DNA of 64,000 nucleotides from NCBI GenBank assembly GCA_004135705.1, contig CM014272.1:46339457-46403456 (forward strand), read 5' to 3'. Position numbers and translations under genes: made by a program. The DNA comes from Alloteropsis semialata. Taxonomy: Eukaryota > Streptophyta > Magnoliopsida > Poales > Poaceae. The first letter of the stretch is position 1. The number at the start of each line of letters is the position of its first letter. Positions 21,054 to 34,700 of this stretch are shown here, piece by piece. Under the pieces are notes generated by a model, which worked only from the letters and a program-made list of their open reading frames with translations, was not told the origin of the DNA and made no database searches.

Positions 21054-21392
21054 TGTCAAGCGCCTCAACGCCCAACGTCGCCGGACCGCGGCTACGTAAT
21101 TCGTAGTCGCGCTCCAGGCCTTCACCGTGAGAAGATCTCACCGGTGGCTTGAGAGAGTTTGAGGGAGAGGAGCAACTTTAGGATAATTGATCTTGCTTAA
21201 TTCTCTCCAAGTCTGTTACACGGCATATATGGCCAATGGCCCAACCAATCTCTCCTAGAATTAAGGCATGCAAAAGGAAACTAGGTCCTATCTTTCTAAA
21301 CTTAGCCACTCACGGTGGCACCTGCCTTGGCCGCGCGCTCCGCAGCCCTCCTGGCGTCACGACGGCGCCTATAGGTGCGCCCGTACATGACA
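21054..21392 (-). repeat. 5' LTR (339 bp) of Reina-type element
   Basis: On the plus strand it runs TGTCAAGCGCC to CGTACATGACA, so on the minus strand it starts TGTCATG like the LTRs at 32271 and 41519. The first residues of the upstream open frame are encoded by this LTR. Confidence 0.7.
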
Positions 21393-22560
21393 GGCTCTGA
21401 GCTATTTATGTTTACACTTGGTTATTTTCCTTGATTAACCTCCCCCTAAATACATAGGGTTGGTACAATCACTATGCCATAAGTCCAAGTCCATCTTTAA
21501 TAAACTAAGGCTAACAATCGTCATGCCAAACAACTCTCCCAAACAATATCTAAACAAACTGATTAGCTCCATTTCAAGCTGATTCCTTCCTTTGCTTAGG
21601 GTCTGGGCAAAGCTGCCAGGAACAGGCAGTGCCCCCAGGCGAACGGTTTCATCGGCCTGGGGTGGAGATTGCCGCATGGCTGCACAGCTGCTGCCAGGCT
21701 CCAACCAAACAGCCCCATATCAACTGCTCACAAATGTGTCTACAACACAATAACTCCAAATGGGCGTAACTATTGTGTATTTGTGTACACAATTTTCCAT
21801 TAATTAGATACTTTTTATATGAATTTGTATTTCACATGCCTCTAAAAAGTGCTTCACCCGAAAATACCACTCCATGTTGAAATAGCGATGTATAAGTTGT
21901 GTTTTGACTTTTAATGCCCCAAAATGAAACTGACTGTTAAGTTGTATAAGTTGTGTTTTGACTTTTAATGCCCCAAAATGAAACTGACTGAAGTTCTTAT
22001 AGGACAGGGATAAGGCGCGACGGGTCGTGCTGAAGGGGAGCGCGCGACCCGCCGCACGTCGCCGCCGCCACGATGTCCCGGCGCCAGCGTCCTCCTCCAG
22101 GTGCTCCGCCTCCTCCTTCCTCTCCTCCTCTTCCTCCCTCCCTCGTGGTCTTCCTCCCAGCCTGAGGCCCGGCTGACCGTCCGCCCCGCCGCCGGCCAGC
22201 GGCGCCCCGCCACCTTGCCGCTCCGCCCACCTTCCACCCCCCCGCCTCTTCCTAATGCCAGGCAGCTCCTCTCCCCCGCCTCCGGCTCCGCCCAGCCGCC
22301 ATCCCCACCGCCCCGGCCGGCGGCGCCATCGCCGCCTAGCCCTCCGCCCGGCGATCGTCCCCAACGCCAGGCCGGCAGCCCCCCCGCACCTCCTTCTAGG
22401 TCCGCAGACCAAATTCTCCCTTCTCCAAACCCAAACCCTAACCATAACCGGCCTGCCGGCCGGCGGCGCGAGTGCGCCGCGCGGTCGTGCTTCCGCGCGA
22501 CGGGTCTTCTAAGAGACTTAACGTTCTTATATGTTATGTTAGCAATAACCACAAAAAAAA
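21393..22560. other. Intergenic or intronic region with 54-bp repeat and GC-rich block
   Basis: 21393-21840 has no recognisable gene. At about 21885-21990 a 54-bp unit (TATAAGTTGTGTTTTGACTT start) is repeated nearly twice. 22010-22500 is strongly GC-rich with open frames on both strands but only Pro/Ser/Arg or Gly/Arg low-complexity translations. It looks like a 5' UTR or captured CpG-rich fragment rather than a coding gene. Confidence 0.5.
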
Positions 22561-22690
22561 GGTAATACCGAATGAAACAGCAAGATTTGTGCCACTAAAC
22601 TTATAAATTGTTTAAGAAATACAAACCTTGCAGTATTTGACCCTCAAAATATGTGGGCACCATGTAAACTGAAACAGGGGGAATATTTAC

Positions 22691-22785
22691 CTCCGATGTG
22701 GTTTTGCCAATGGTGATATCTCAATTGGGTAATCAAGGACAAATGTTGGTTGTAAAAGAGTAGATTCAACAAAAGTCTCAAAAAC
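22691..22785 (-). CDS. OVA5: Lysine-tRNA ligase exon 11, last one visible
   Basis: 31 codons plus two bases, VFETFVESTLLQPTFVLDYP then IEISPLAKPHR. The donor GGAG/GTAAAT predicts a further exon starting with the second half of an Arg codon, but no such exon was found to the left. Confidence 0.92.
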
Positions 22786-25700
22786 CTGGAATGAAAATGT
22801 AGAATCGTTAAATGAGCTTCTTGACAGCATCACAGCAAGATATAAGCACATTGAAATCTTACAGTTTTGAAGGATGTGGTGAATGTTTAATTACATTATG
22901 CTACTTAAACAAGAACTCCTGCGACATTTCAGTGCTACTCTAATCTGAACTTCAAGGCACATAGCTAGACAAAATAAACAGGAAAGGTAAACCTAGAAAG
23001 CACAATTATCACATTAATTTGAGGTGTGCATATTCATTAAACATTTAAACTACCTTATGATATTATTAAAAATATTCTGGATAAAGTTTCAACGGAACCC
23101 AGGTATTCTGGATAAACTACCTTATGAGAAATATTCTGGATAATCAGAGGTGTGCATATTCATCAAACATTTAAACAACCTTAGCGATGCGCCATATCGG
23201 AACCCAGGTATGGTGTTAAATTGGCAAGAGCCGGGTCGTCACACCCTTGGTGACACGCCGTGTCATGATCTGGGCACAGTGTCAAGTGAGAAAGGATCAG
23301 GCCATCGCTCCCTTAGTGGCGCGCTACATCAGCGCCTGGGTGTAGTGTAAAATGAGCAAGGGTCTTCACATCTTTCTCGACAAGTGCGAAGGGTAAGAAA
23401 GCTAGTTGAACCAACTAGGATTCATTTAGGTAGTTGGAATTTAGGGTCTCTTAGAGAGTTTGTTGATACAGCGACTGGGCATGTAAATATCTTATGCGTT
23501 CAAGTGACTAAATAGAAGGGCAAGAAGGCGGAGGAGGTGGGCAATACCAGCTTCAAGCTTTGGTACATGGGGACAACTACAAATAGAAATGGAGTTTTGA
23601 TTGACAAGTGCCTTAAGAATGGGGTGGTGGAGGTAAGAAGGCAAGGAGATAGGATTATCTTAGTAAAGCTAGTCATTGGTGATATGGTCGTGAACGTAAT
23701 TAGTGTGTATCTTGGAGATAGGATATCTTGGACTATGCAGTAGCTTTTGACCATTAGCCAACACCTTCTTTACAAAGAGACAATCCGATTTAGTGACCTT
23801 TAGTAGTGGCCAACAGTCTAGTCAAATTGACTGTCCTCACAAGAGAGGTCAAACAAGCATGCTTGGATTGCAAGAAGATACCACGGGAGCATGTTGTTTC
23901 TCAACACAAGCTTGTGGTGGCAGACTTTTGTTTTCAGGTGCATGCCCATAGCGACAAGCAAGCCACAATAGCAAGAACAAAGTGGTGGAAGCTGAAAGAA
24001 GTGACGTTAGAGATCTTCAAGGAAAAAGTTATTCATAAAGGGCTTTGGAAGGAAGAAGAGGACCCAAGCAATATGTGGGAAAAGATGGCAACTTGCATCC
24101 GGATGGTGGCCTCAGAGGTGTGTGGAGTAACAACAGGGAGTAGCGGCGACGCTAAGATACTTGGTGGTGGAACGGGGAAGTCGAAATGGTTATTAAGGAG
24201 AAGGAATGCTATAAACGCTTGAATCAGGACAGGAGCGTGGACAACATAGAGAAGTACAAGGTGGCAAAGAAGACCGCAATACGAGCTATGAGTGTGGCAA
24301 AGGGTAGAGCTAACGACGATCTTTATCAATGTTTGAGCACAAAGGAAGGAGAAAAGACATCTATAGGATGGCTATGGTTCGTGAGACAAAGACGAGGGAC
24401 GTCAACCAAGTTAAAGTGGATGAAATGGATCACCTCTTGGTGAAGGACGATGAGATCAAACATAGGTGGCAAGAGTATTTTGACAAATTGTTCAATGGTG
24501 AGAATGAGGACACAACCTTTCAGTTAGATGAATCTTTTCATGACACCAACAGGAGCTTTGTGCAAAGGATCCAAGAATCAGAGCTCAAAGAAGCGTTGAA
24601 AAGGATGAAAGTGGGTAAAGCGATAGGCCCTAATGGTATCCCAATTGAGGTATGGAGAGGCCTCGAGGACATAGCTACAGTATGGCTAACCAAGTTGTTC
24701 AACCATATTTTTTGGTCGAACAAGACGCCTGACGAGTGAAGTATATTGGTACTGATCTACAAGAATAAGGGAGATATTCAAAGTTGCACTAATTACAGGG
24801 GAATTAAGTTGATGAGCCACACTATGAACCTATGGGAGAGAGTTATCGAGCATTGCTTGAGAAAAATAATGCAGGTCTCTATGAACCAATTTGGTTTCAT
24901 GCCTGGAAGATCAACAATGGAAGCCATTTTCTCAATAAGACAAGTAATGGAGCTGTATAGGGAAAAAAAAGGAACTACACATGGTTTTTATTGACTTGGA
25001 GAAGGCTTACGACAAAATACCAAGAAACAAGTGATGAAGACACAGATGACTCCACGATTAGAATAGTTCTTCATCAAGGGTTAGCTTTGAGCCCTTATCT
25101 GTTTTCCTTGGTGATGGATGAGGTCACAAGGGACATACAAGGGGATATCCCTTGGTGTATGCTTTTCACGGACAACGTAGTGCTAGTGGATGAAAGCCGA
25201 GTAGGAGTAAATAGGAAACAGGAGTTGTGGGGGAGACTAGAATCCAAAGGTTTTAGACTCAACAAAAGTAAAACTGAAAATATGAGATGTGACTTCAGCA
25301 CTACTACACAACTACACCATGAGGAAGATGATAGTTTGGAAGGCCAAGTGCCCAGAAAGGACATCTTTCGATATTTGTGATCAATGCTACAGAGAGATGG
25401 GAGTATTGATGAAGATGTTAGCCATAAAATTAACACAAGGTGGATACCTTTCGATATTTGGGATCCTACAGAGAGATGGGAATATTGATGAAGATGTTTT
25501 CCATAGAATTAAAGTAAGGTGGATGAAGTGGTGTCAAGCATCTAGCATTCTATGTGACAAGAGGGTACCACAGAAGCTAAAAGGCAAGTTTTATACAACG
25601 GCGATTAGACCCGCAATGTTATATGGTGCAGAATGTTGGCCTACAAAAAGACGACAGGTTCAGCAGATAAGTGTTGTGGAGATGTATGTTGTGCTGGATT

Positions 25701-28700
25701 TGTGGCCATATAAGAAGGGATCGAGCCCGAAAGGAGGATACACATGATAAGCTAAGGGTAGCAACAATTGAAAAAAAAAAAAGCTTGTCCAACACCAGTT
25801 GAGAACTTGAGATGGTTTGGACATGTTCAACAGAGATCTCCAAAAGCACCAGTACGTAGTGGAATCCTAAGGAGTGATACTACTGTGAAGACAGGTAGGG
25901 GAATGCTGTAAAAAAATATTTGAGAGGATGGAATATACCCAAGGATCTAGCCTTGCATACGCGTGCATGGAAACAGTTATTCATGTGCCCAAACCTTGAT
26001 TTTTGGCTTCTATTGGGTTTCAATTATAGCCTACCCCAACTTGATTGGGACTGAAAGGTTTTGATGTTGTTGTTGACAACTTGCAATTTGAAAAGGAGGG
26101 AGTATTTGTAGGAAAGCTATCTACTCCCACTTGTTAAATAACCAAAAGTTGACTCCTAACTTTATTGAAAACAAAAAAAAAGTGTGCAAAACAAAAGCCT
26201 CAAGATACCTCATTGAGAACATGTCCAACAGATGAACAGGCTTGCAGTGAAGTACTTTCACTGCTTCCTACTTTGATCCCTGGCAGTCCTCTTGCAGCAC
26301 TTTTAGCAGATTCAACATCTTGTCCAAAGCTATTGAAATCGATTCCAGTTGCTTCTTTGACAAGAGAATGCATGGTCTCCCTCCTCCATGGTCTTTCGAG
26401 AGAAATATCAGTTCCCTGCGTTTTGTTAAACAGGACCGTTTTTAACTAATGGGTATACAGGCAGAAATATAAAGTTGTGCGAGTGTCGGTGCCTAGTTTC
26501 CATCAAAATCTGTACTAAGGCCAGGAAATGAACAGTCAATGAAAACTGGTGAAATGGCACCAAAAACAGGCTTCGAGGTAATGCAGCAAATTGGGATATA
26601 AGTAACAATCACGGCATGATTTTTTGGTGATAAAGCATGTCATATAAGCTCAAAATAAATGTTAGGATAAAGAATGATTACCTGATAATCAACCATAAGC
26701 TTGCCATGAGTAGCCATAGCACATCGAGTAACAATTTCTTCGGCCATATTCATCATACTTTCATAGTCTGAATATGCTTCATACATCTAGTTTGCAAATC
26801 AAACCAACAAGTCAGGTCCCAACTAAAGTAGCACATTCTGCAATGCAAAAAAGGGACAGACAAGGAGTGCGAGGTATAAAAGTAAACAATTAATTGCATG
26901 CATATTTTTGGAGCGGGAGGTGTGTGTTTTTGGTGGTGGTGATAAGCTACCTCAATAGTGGTAAATTCAGGATTGTGACGAGTAGAGATGCCTTCATTCC
27001 GGAAAATTCTTCCAATCTCATAGACCCTCTCAAGCCCTCCAACCTGCACTTTGTCAATGGTACTCATAAGCCTTCAAAATACGAAAAGACGGATGAATAT
27101 TTGTATTAACACAATAGATCCTTGGCCCAATGCATGGTCCCATTTGTTAGATAAGTGTTTGTGCTGTATGTGGTAGGCTACCTTGGCCTATGCGCCAGGT
27201 ACCTGTGCTGTTGTGCAATGCACGGTTGGTTAGGATAGGCAGGTATTCCCCCTGATTGGTTATGATTCTATAAACCTTTCTCAGGGCTGCCTGTATATAC
27301 TCCTGTAATCTGTATTCCCTAATCAATCTATTATTCCACACAATCTCAATTGCTCTCACCCAAGCACCCATCAAATGCTTAATAAACAGTTAAAAAAGTG
27401 TGAGACCACAGTGCTAGAGCATAAAATCTCAGTTATAAATTTTTCTAAGAAACATAATATGCGCCTAATTGTGTAATTTTAGTATTTTGGCAAAAACAAT
27501 TGATATAATAAGGCAAAAATACAAATCTTATAGATAAATAATTGTGTTAACGTGATAAACTAAGATCAAACTGAAATAAATATAATACCATACTGTCTGT
27601 TATATATGGCCCCTACATTTATGAAGACATTCCTAGTAATGATCTTATCAATGTGCAAGATAGAAATTGTATCACATAAAACAATACTGTCATGGACTGG
27701 TTTCAGTATCAACTACACAGTTACCAAAAGCTAATGAACAAAATACTGAACTGTAACCTCACCAGCATCCTTTTCAAATGCAGCTCCGTTGCAATCCTCA
27801 AGTATAGATCTCTTTGAAGTGAGTTATGGTAGGTTATAAAAGGTCTAGCTTCAGCACCACCTGCTGCTCCCTGTTTTACCATTTTGATGTGCAATGTTTA
27901 ATAAACTAAAAAAAAGGATAAAAACACAATACTAACAATTCAAGCTTAGTGAAACAAAATGAACCTAATTCTTTCATAATCTTATTATGCTAGTTTGCAT
28001 CACAGTTGCATTGGTGTGTTAGCATTGTTTGGAAAAGAGTTGTATGAATATATGTTTCAGCTTTTCTGATTTATAAAGCTTTAGAACCAATGTGAATGAT
28101 CAAAGATGATGATTTCTCATTTTCGTTTCAAATTCTATTCAAGATATAGAGATGACTTGACACAGTTGGAATCAAATAAGCTAATGTAGTAATGTTTGAA
28201 GCTAGCCACCCGCCCACCCCCAAACAAATTCCTGGCCAAGCAATCCAGTGAATGTAATGATGAATTCCTTAAATTACATTGTGCATGGTTGAGCTGAACT
28301 GCTTTTCTTATTTACTTACAGAAGTTTCACCTTCTTTTTCATCAAATGCACATGTGTTTTCTTACATTCAGATTTAGAGAATAGTAAGTTTATTGGTGGT
28401 ATTGGTTTGCACGTATGTGCTGTATTGCTGATTAAGAAAAAGACATAAATCCTAGTTGGAGAAGATTACTCCGTTCTTTCCAGTCGCATAATCACTAGAA
28501 GAAAAATTATGGACATATGAGTATGCCATATTGTGCTGCAAAGGTTTGAACACCACCGCGCTAACAAGATTTATCTTAGGAATGTTGACAGAATGGTAAG
28601 CATTCCACGAGCTTAAGTGGTTAATGTTTCTTACTCAGCTAGGATTGCTAAAAAAAAGTGGGCCTTCAGTGGTGAATGTATCTGATCTAGGATTTCCAAA

Positions 28701-31700
28701 AATGAACATTAAGTGGTACATAGCCTCTTTGAAAACAAGACCTTATCTTTGAACCAAAATCTCATTCAGCTATAACAGCTACATAGCCTCTACACTCAGG
28801 CCCCCTCCCAAAAAAAAAACAACTTTGTTAGTACAAAGATGTGTTCTGCATATGTATCTACACTTGTCCCTGTCATAAAATACAAGGCATTTTGGTTTGT
28901 CCAGAGTCAAACAAAATATAAAGAGAGGATATATTTCATAATGGATCTAACTCTGCTCATTGATATTGTAAATATTATTGTTCTTTTCTATAACATTGTG
29001 GTCAAACTTTGAATAACTTGACTTAGGACACACCAAAATGCCTTATATTTCAGGATGGAGGGAGTAGATAAGGTTATTTTGGTTGAGGCAATAGAGTATA
29101 GTTGCACCTCTAAGAATTTCCATTAGAATAAACAACAGCAGTAGTTATCCCAAAGAATTTCAGTACACACCTGTAGAACTGGAGTTTCAACTTCAATGAA
29201 ACCAAATGATTCCATTGTCTTGCGGATTTCAGAAATCACCTGTCAAAAATGCAAATATCTAAGCTAATCGCAAAAGAGGTTGACATGAATTAGCTATTTT
29301 AAGAGGACATAAGGACGTGTTCTTACAATATGACAACATATCCATTAATTCCCTTCTCCATCCCGTAACCACACTTTAAAATTTAACCGCTAAAGAATGT
29401 GGTTCCTGCTTGGCACAGCTTAAATTTAATTTTAAACAGCTTTGCTGTCCAGAGAAGCAGCTTGGTAGAGAAGTTCAAGAAATAAAAATTTAGATGTTTT
29501 GCAGCCTAGCTTTTCTCGCAGCTTTTATATGGGGATGTCCTGTGGGCCCCACTTGTCACTCACTCGTAAGAAAGATCTCCCGGTGGTCTTCACCTCACGC
29601 ACGACCGGCGGCGACGAGGCACAGCAGCAGCAGAGGTGAGCTTGGCAATTGGGGATGGCAGAGAACTCGAGGGCAGTGCCACTGGACCTCAGGGAAACAG
29701 CCCCAGGGAAGCTCGGGAACACGGCCATAGAGGAGCTTGGAGGCGGCGCTGGAGGCCACGAGTAAGCGGGCGAACTCAATTGGGGGAAGGGCATCGATTC
29801 CTGGGGTCAAGCATTGATCCACGCATCGATTTGGCTGGCGGAGCTTTGGGTGCAGCCTTGCACCAACCTGGAGGGGAGGAGCTCACAGGTTGCACTCGCT
29901 GGTGAAGCCGGGATCTTGGGGCAGTGTGTACCTAAGCCCTCAGCGGCTGCGCTTGCTCCGGGCGCTGCGAGGTCGATGCGGAGGGGAGAGGTAGGCGGCT
30001 GTTGCGGAGAGCAGATGGGAGGTCGGCATGGTTTAAAAGACGGTAAGGCGAGCGACCCCCTTACGGATGCCTAGGCGACGCCATACAAACATATAAATAT
30101 ATAATGACATGAATAATCAGAAGCAAATCAACCTTAATATTACCAATTCTTAGACCATAATAAGCATGATAAGTAGTGCTAGTACTACTGCAGCACTGCA
30201 CTAGACTATTAGTGACAGTATAAAGTAGGAAAATAGCAAATCTCTAATGAGCTAATGGCTAAGCACAGGGCAGGGGCACATGCATCAGGCAATCAACTAT
30301 ATAGTATATACAGACAGAGCCAAAGAGGAAGGGGAGACGAAGAGGGGGAGAAGCATACTTCGGTTTGCAGGTGGCTGGTGCCCGGCGGGAAGAAGCTAGG
30401 CTGGAGCTGGGGGCCGGCGGAAGCCAAATTGAAGGCAGGAGGAAGCAAAATCGATGGCCGGCGGAAGGAAATCAAAGGCCGGAGGGAGACTGGGGCGGCC
30501 AAAAATCTTCAATCGAGCAGGGCACGGCTCAATTCAGCCCCTGCTCGAGGGGATACGACGTGCAGGCCCGCAAGGATATGAGGCGGCGCGGCCCCACGCA
30601 GGGATTTGACACGCGGCGCCTGGATTCGCCGTGAGAGTTGCCGCGCTCGGGACCAGGATCCGCCGGTGCCGGGGGAGTTGCCACAAAGGGAAGGGGAAAA
30701 GAGCAGAGCTGCGGCAGTCCGGCGGCAAGTCTATTTCCTCTCTCGCATCCTCTCTCGCTGTTATCTGTGCCGCTCTATTTCTTCCCGCGCAGCACGGAGG
30801 AGACGTGAAGTTCCGCGTGGGAGCGAAATCACCCAACACGCGCCGTCTTCTTTCCTTACGCGCCGCTGAGTTTCGCGACCAAAGCGTCTGCCCGCGATGC
30901 CTAGGCGACGCCCGAACAACTAACAGTTCAAGGCGGACGCCATACGCGCCTCTGGCTGGGCGACACGGACGCCCGACGTTTCTTGCCGCCTAAACGACTA
31001 GGGAGGTCGGGCTTCGGGGGCGAATAAGCAGACTAGTGCCTTGCGCGCGCCCATGCGTGCGTACAATCTACTTTGATTCTATTTGATATTATTTTATGAA
31101 TCTGAATTGGTCAAATTAAGTTTGATGCCTACATGTATTATCATAGAAAGGCCACAAAATGTTGCAGAGATTAGAAAAAAAAAAGTAGTAGCAGTACACT
31201 AATGTAATACAAAATGTACGTATATTACAATGGTGAATGATATATACTAAGAGACTATTTACATAACACGACCATGAGTACGAAGAGACTATTTACATAA
31301 CACGACCATGAGTACGTACTTCATAGATATAGAGGGCAGAGGTGCCTATTTCATTACATTGTGTCCATGGACTTCGATGTCGTTGTGAAGATGAAAAAGA
31401 AATTGTGCTAACTTACTACGTGATTGTTGTTTTGACTTGCCGTCATAGCTGACCCCTTAGTCCCTTTTCCTCCTCCATTTATTTGTGTAGTAAAGTAATC
31501 ATAGTACTAAGATATGATAGGTGTCACAGCATATTGCACCCTATCTTGCGCGCGCCCATATATGCATATTATTTTTTTGTGATTCTATTTGGTACCACAA
31601 ATAAATTTGCATTGATTAAATTGGGTTTAATGAAAATGTATATGGCTGTGCAAAATTTGCACGATATCCATCATGGATTAATACCACTTCGTCCCAAATT

Positions 31701-34700
31701 ATTATTAGTTTTGGGTTCTCTAGGTTCATTATTTTTCTATATATCTAGACATAGTGTATATCTAGATGCATAAAAAAACTAATGAATTTAGAAAAGCCAA
31801 AATGAATAGTAATTAGAGACAGAGAGAGTAGAAGTGATGTTACAGTGGACAATGATGCATTGCGAAGAGATAGATAGGAATACGAGCATAATTATAGATA
31901 TATAGTATACACATATATAGAAAATGGTGGATTGTGGACTGTGGTTCATATCAGAAAAAGTTGAGGATACTATAAGAAAATGGTTATGGCATAAGTTTTG
32001 AGCGTGATTTGTTTCACAAAACTGGGGGATATTTTTGAAAAAAAAAATACTAGATGGCCATGGACTGCGGGTTGATATCGAAAAAGTTTAAGGTCCTTTT
32101 TATAAGATTTTTAGGACATGTGGTATAATCTGAGCCGTTTAATCTGCATCTAACGGACGATATTTTTGCAGCTGATGTGGATAGCCTAGCCTTCCTCCTA
32201 GCGTTGGGGCTTTCATATATAGAAATGCGTGCTGTGGAAAAGCAGTGGCTCGGCTGATTCTGTGGGCAACTGTCATGTGGGGTAAGAGATACACCCGTAG
32301 GGCCAAGAAATCAGGACCATCTAACCAGGAAAGTGGCTAGAATGAGACCAGTAGAGAGGATTTCGTACAGCACAATTAGCTGGTGCTTGCTTTGGAAGGT
32401 TAGCTGAGATTATTAAGGAATATTTGAGAGTGATTAGAGGAGGATTAGTTGGCCAGATGCCTATGTATGCCGCAGGGCACCCTGAAAATAATTAAGCAAT
32501 ACAATTATCTTCTTTCAACCTCTAACAAAATAGGGAGCCGAGGGGTAAAACCTCGCTCCTCTGCTGCCAGTGGCTACACTCTTAAGTAGCCAAGGTTCAC
32601 CGCCTCCACCTCCACCACTGCCTAATCACCGACGCCATAACACCTTGGTATCACGTTCCAGCCGATCCTCATCGTCCACGCTACCGCTCCACCTGACGGC
32701 CATTGTCCCAGTTCCTTCTGCCATGGCAAAAAGCCACTACGGCTGAGCTCGCGACTCTCGTCAAATCTCTGACTGAGACCGTGGAATCCTTGAAGACGTC
32801 CATCACCGAGCTCCAACAGGAGCGCCGCACTTATGCATCAGCTTCGGGCACAAGGATCCCGGCCACTGGTGAACATCACAATGATCGGCCCTCACGATTC
32901 CAAAAGATGAATTTTCCAAAATACAATGCTAAATCTGATTCGCTGGCTTTCATTAACCGGTGCGAATCCTATTTCCACCAGCAGCGCATCATCCAGGAGG
33001 AAAAAGTTTGGATGGCCTCCTACAATTTGGAGGACATCGCATAGTTGTGGTTCATGCAGGTGCGGCAGGACAAGGGTACTCCCCTTGGCGTCGTTTCATC
33101 AAACTTCTCAACATGCGTTTCAGTCCTCCCCTGCGATCCAATCCGCTGGGTGAACTGGCCGCGTGCTGCCGTATGGTTGTTGGAAAAAATGGCTGCAACA
33201 CCCGCAGCACACACACACAGTGGAGAAGAAGATGGGGCTGCTTCTTGATTTATTTCTATAGCACAAGCAACTCACATAGGAGGGGTACATGTCCTTTTAT
33301 AGGACTTACAAACCGTCATATGACAACTCAACATTAGCTAGTAGTAAAATCCTAATTTACTTATACAACCACAACTTTCCAACTAAGTAATACCTAGGAT
33401 TCTAGAGGCATCATGATCCAACTATAATGATCATGCATGCTCCTCAAGGTAGTCAATACCAATTTGACATTTACCAATCCTAAGTAATTTACTAGCAGCT
33501 GATTAGAAGCAAGAGAGGGGTAATTATCTAACAATTCTTCCCCTAATTACACTTCTCTTGCTTGATCTCCTCAACTCCAACCTTGATCATCAACTCCCGG
33601 TGGCGAAGACGACCCAATGGCTTGGTGAGGATGTCCCCGAGTTGTTGAGCTGTCTCAACGTACTCGAGCTTGACCAGCCCTTCCTCGACGCAGTCACGGA
33701 TGAAGTGGAACCTTACATCGATGTGCTTACTGCGATCATGGAGAACTGGGTTCTTTGCTAAGGAAATGGTAGACTTGTTGTCCACCATCAAGGCCGGCGT
33801 GGTGAGCGTCTCCCCGGTCAGCTCTTCCACCAGCCATCTCAGCCAGAGTCCCTGACAGCACGCAGTCGCCGCCGCAATGTACTCTGCCTCGCATGTCGAG
33901 AGGGCGACGACTCTTTGCTTCTGGGACTGCTAGGTGATGGGACACGAATTGAGGATGAACAACACCCCCGTCGTACTCTTCTGCCCGTCCACATCTCCAG
34001 CCATGTCGCAGTCGCTGAACCCGGTCAGCTCCAGCGCCTTCCCCTTCCGCCTCGGGTAGATGATCCCATGATCAATCATCCCAGCCAAGTAGCGGAGTAG
34101 TCTCTTTACGGCGACGGCGTGATCCTCCCTAGGATCTGCCATGAATTGGCTCAGATAGCCGACCGCGAACCCGATGTCCGGCCTCGTGTGCGTGAGGTAG
34201 CGCAATCCCCCGATGATGCTCCGGTACTCGGTCGCGTCCACCTTCGCCGCCGTGCTCTCCTTTGAGAGTTTCAGCTTCTCCTCCATGGGCGTCTGACATG
34301 GCTTGCAGCCGCTCAGACCTCCCCTCTCCACCAGCTTCCGCGCGTAGGAGCTCTGCTTCAGCGTGATGACATCCTTGCGCTGCTCCACCTCTACGCCCAG
34401 GTAGTAGGTGAGCAAGCCGAGGTCGCTCATCTTAAACTTCCTCATCATCTCGCGCTTGAACTCCGCCGTGTCGTCTTCGCTCTCCCCGGTGACGATCAAA
34501 TCATCCACGTACACCCCGACGATCAGAAGGCCCCGCCTTGACCGCCGGGTGTACAGAGCGTGCTCGGTGTTGCATCTGGTGAAGCCGAGCGAGTTCATCG
34601 TGCTGTCGAGCTTCACGTTCCACGCCCTTGGCGCCTGCCGGAGCTCGTACAGCGCCTTGCGGAGGCGGAACACCTTGTGCTCCTGTCCGGCAACAGCGAA

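Larger units (their letters stand above)
18121..21392 (-). mobile_element. Reina-type chromovirus (Ty3/gypsy), 3' part lost in gap
   Basis: On the minus strand: LTR (21054-21392), tRNA-Met primer site, gag, then protease, RT and RNase H, running into the gap where integrase and chromodomain would be. It is closely related to the plus-strand element at 32271-41888, sharing LTR start TGTCATG and gag and pol motifs. It is the better preserved copy, with a long open pol frame. Confidence 0.88.

Noticed and set aside
22101..22565. 154-codon plus-strand and 213-codon minus-strand frames
   Set aside because: Both are Pro/Ser or Gly/Arg low-complexity products of CpG-rich DNA with no domain.
26753..27067. 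ATG at 27067 as an alternative start of the synthetase
   Set aside because: The real exon begins at a CAG acceptor at 27043; the in-frame upstream codons are intron.
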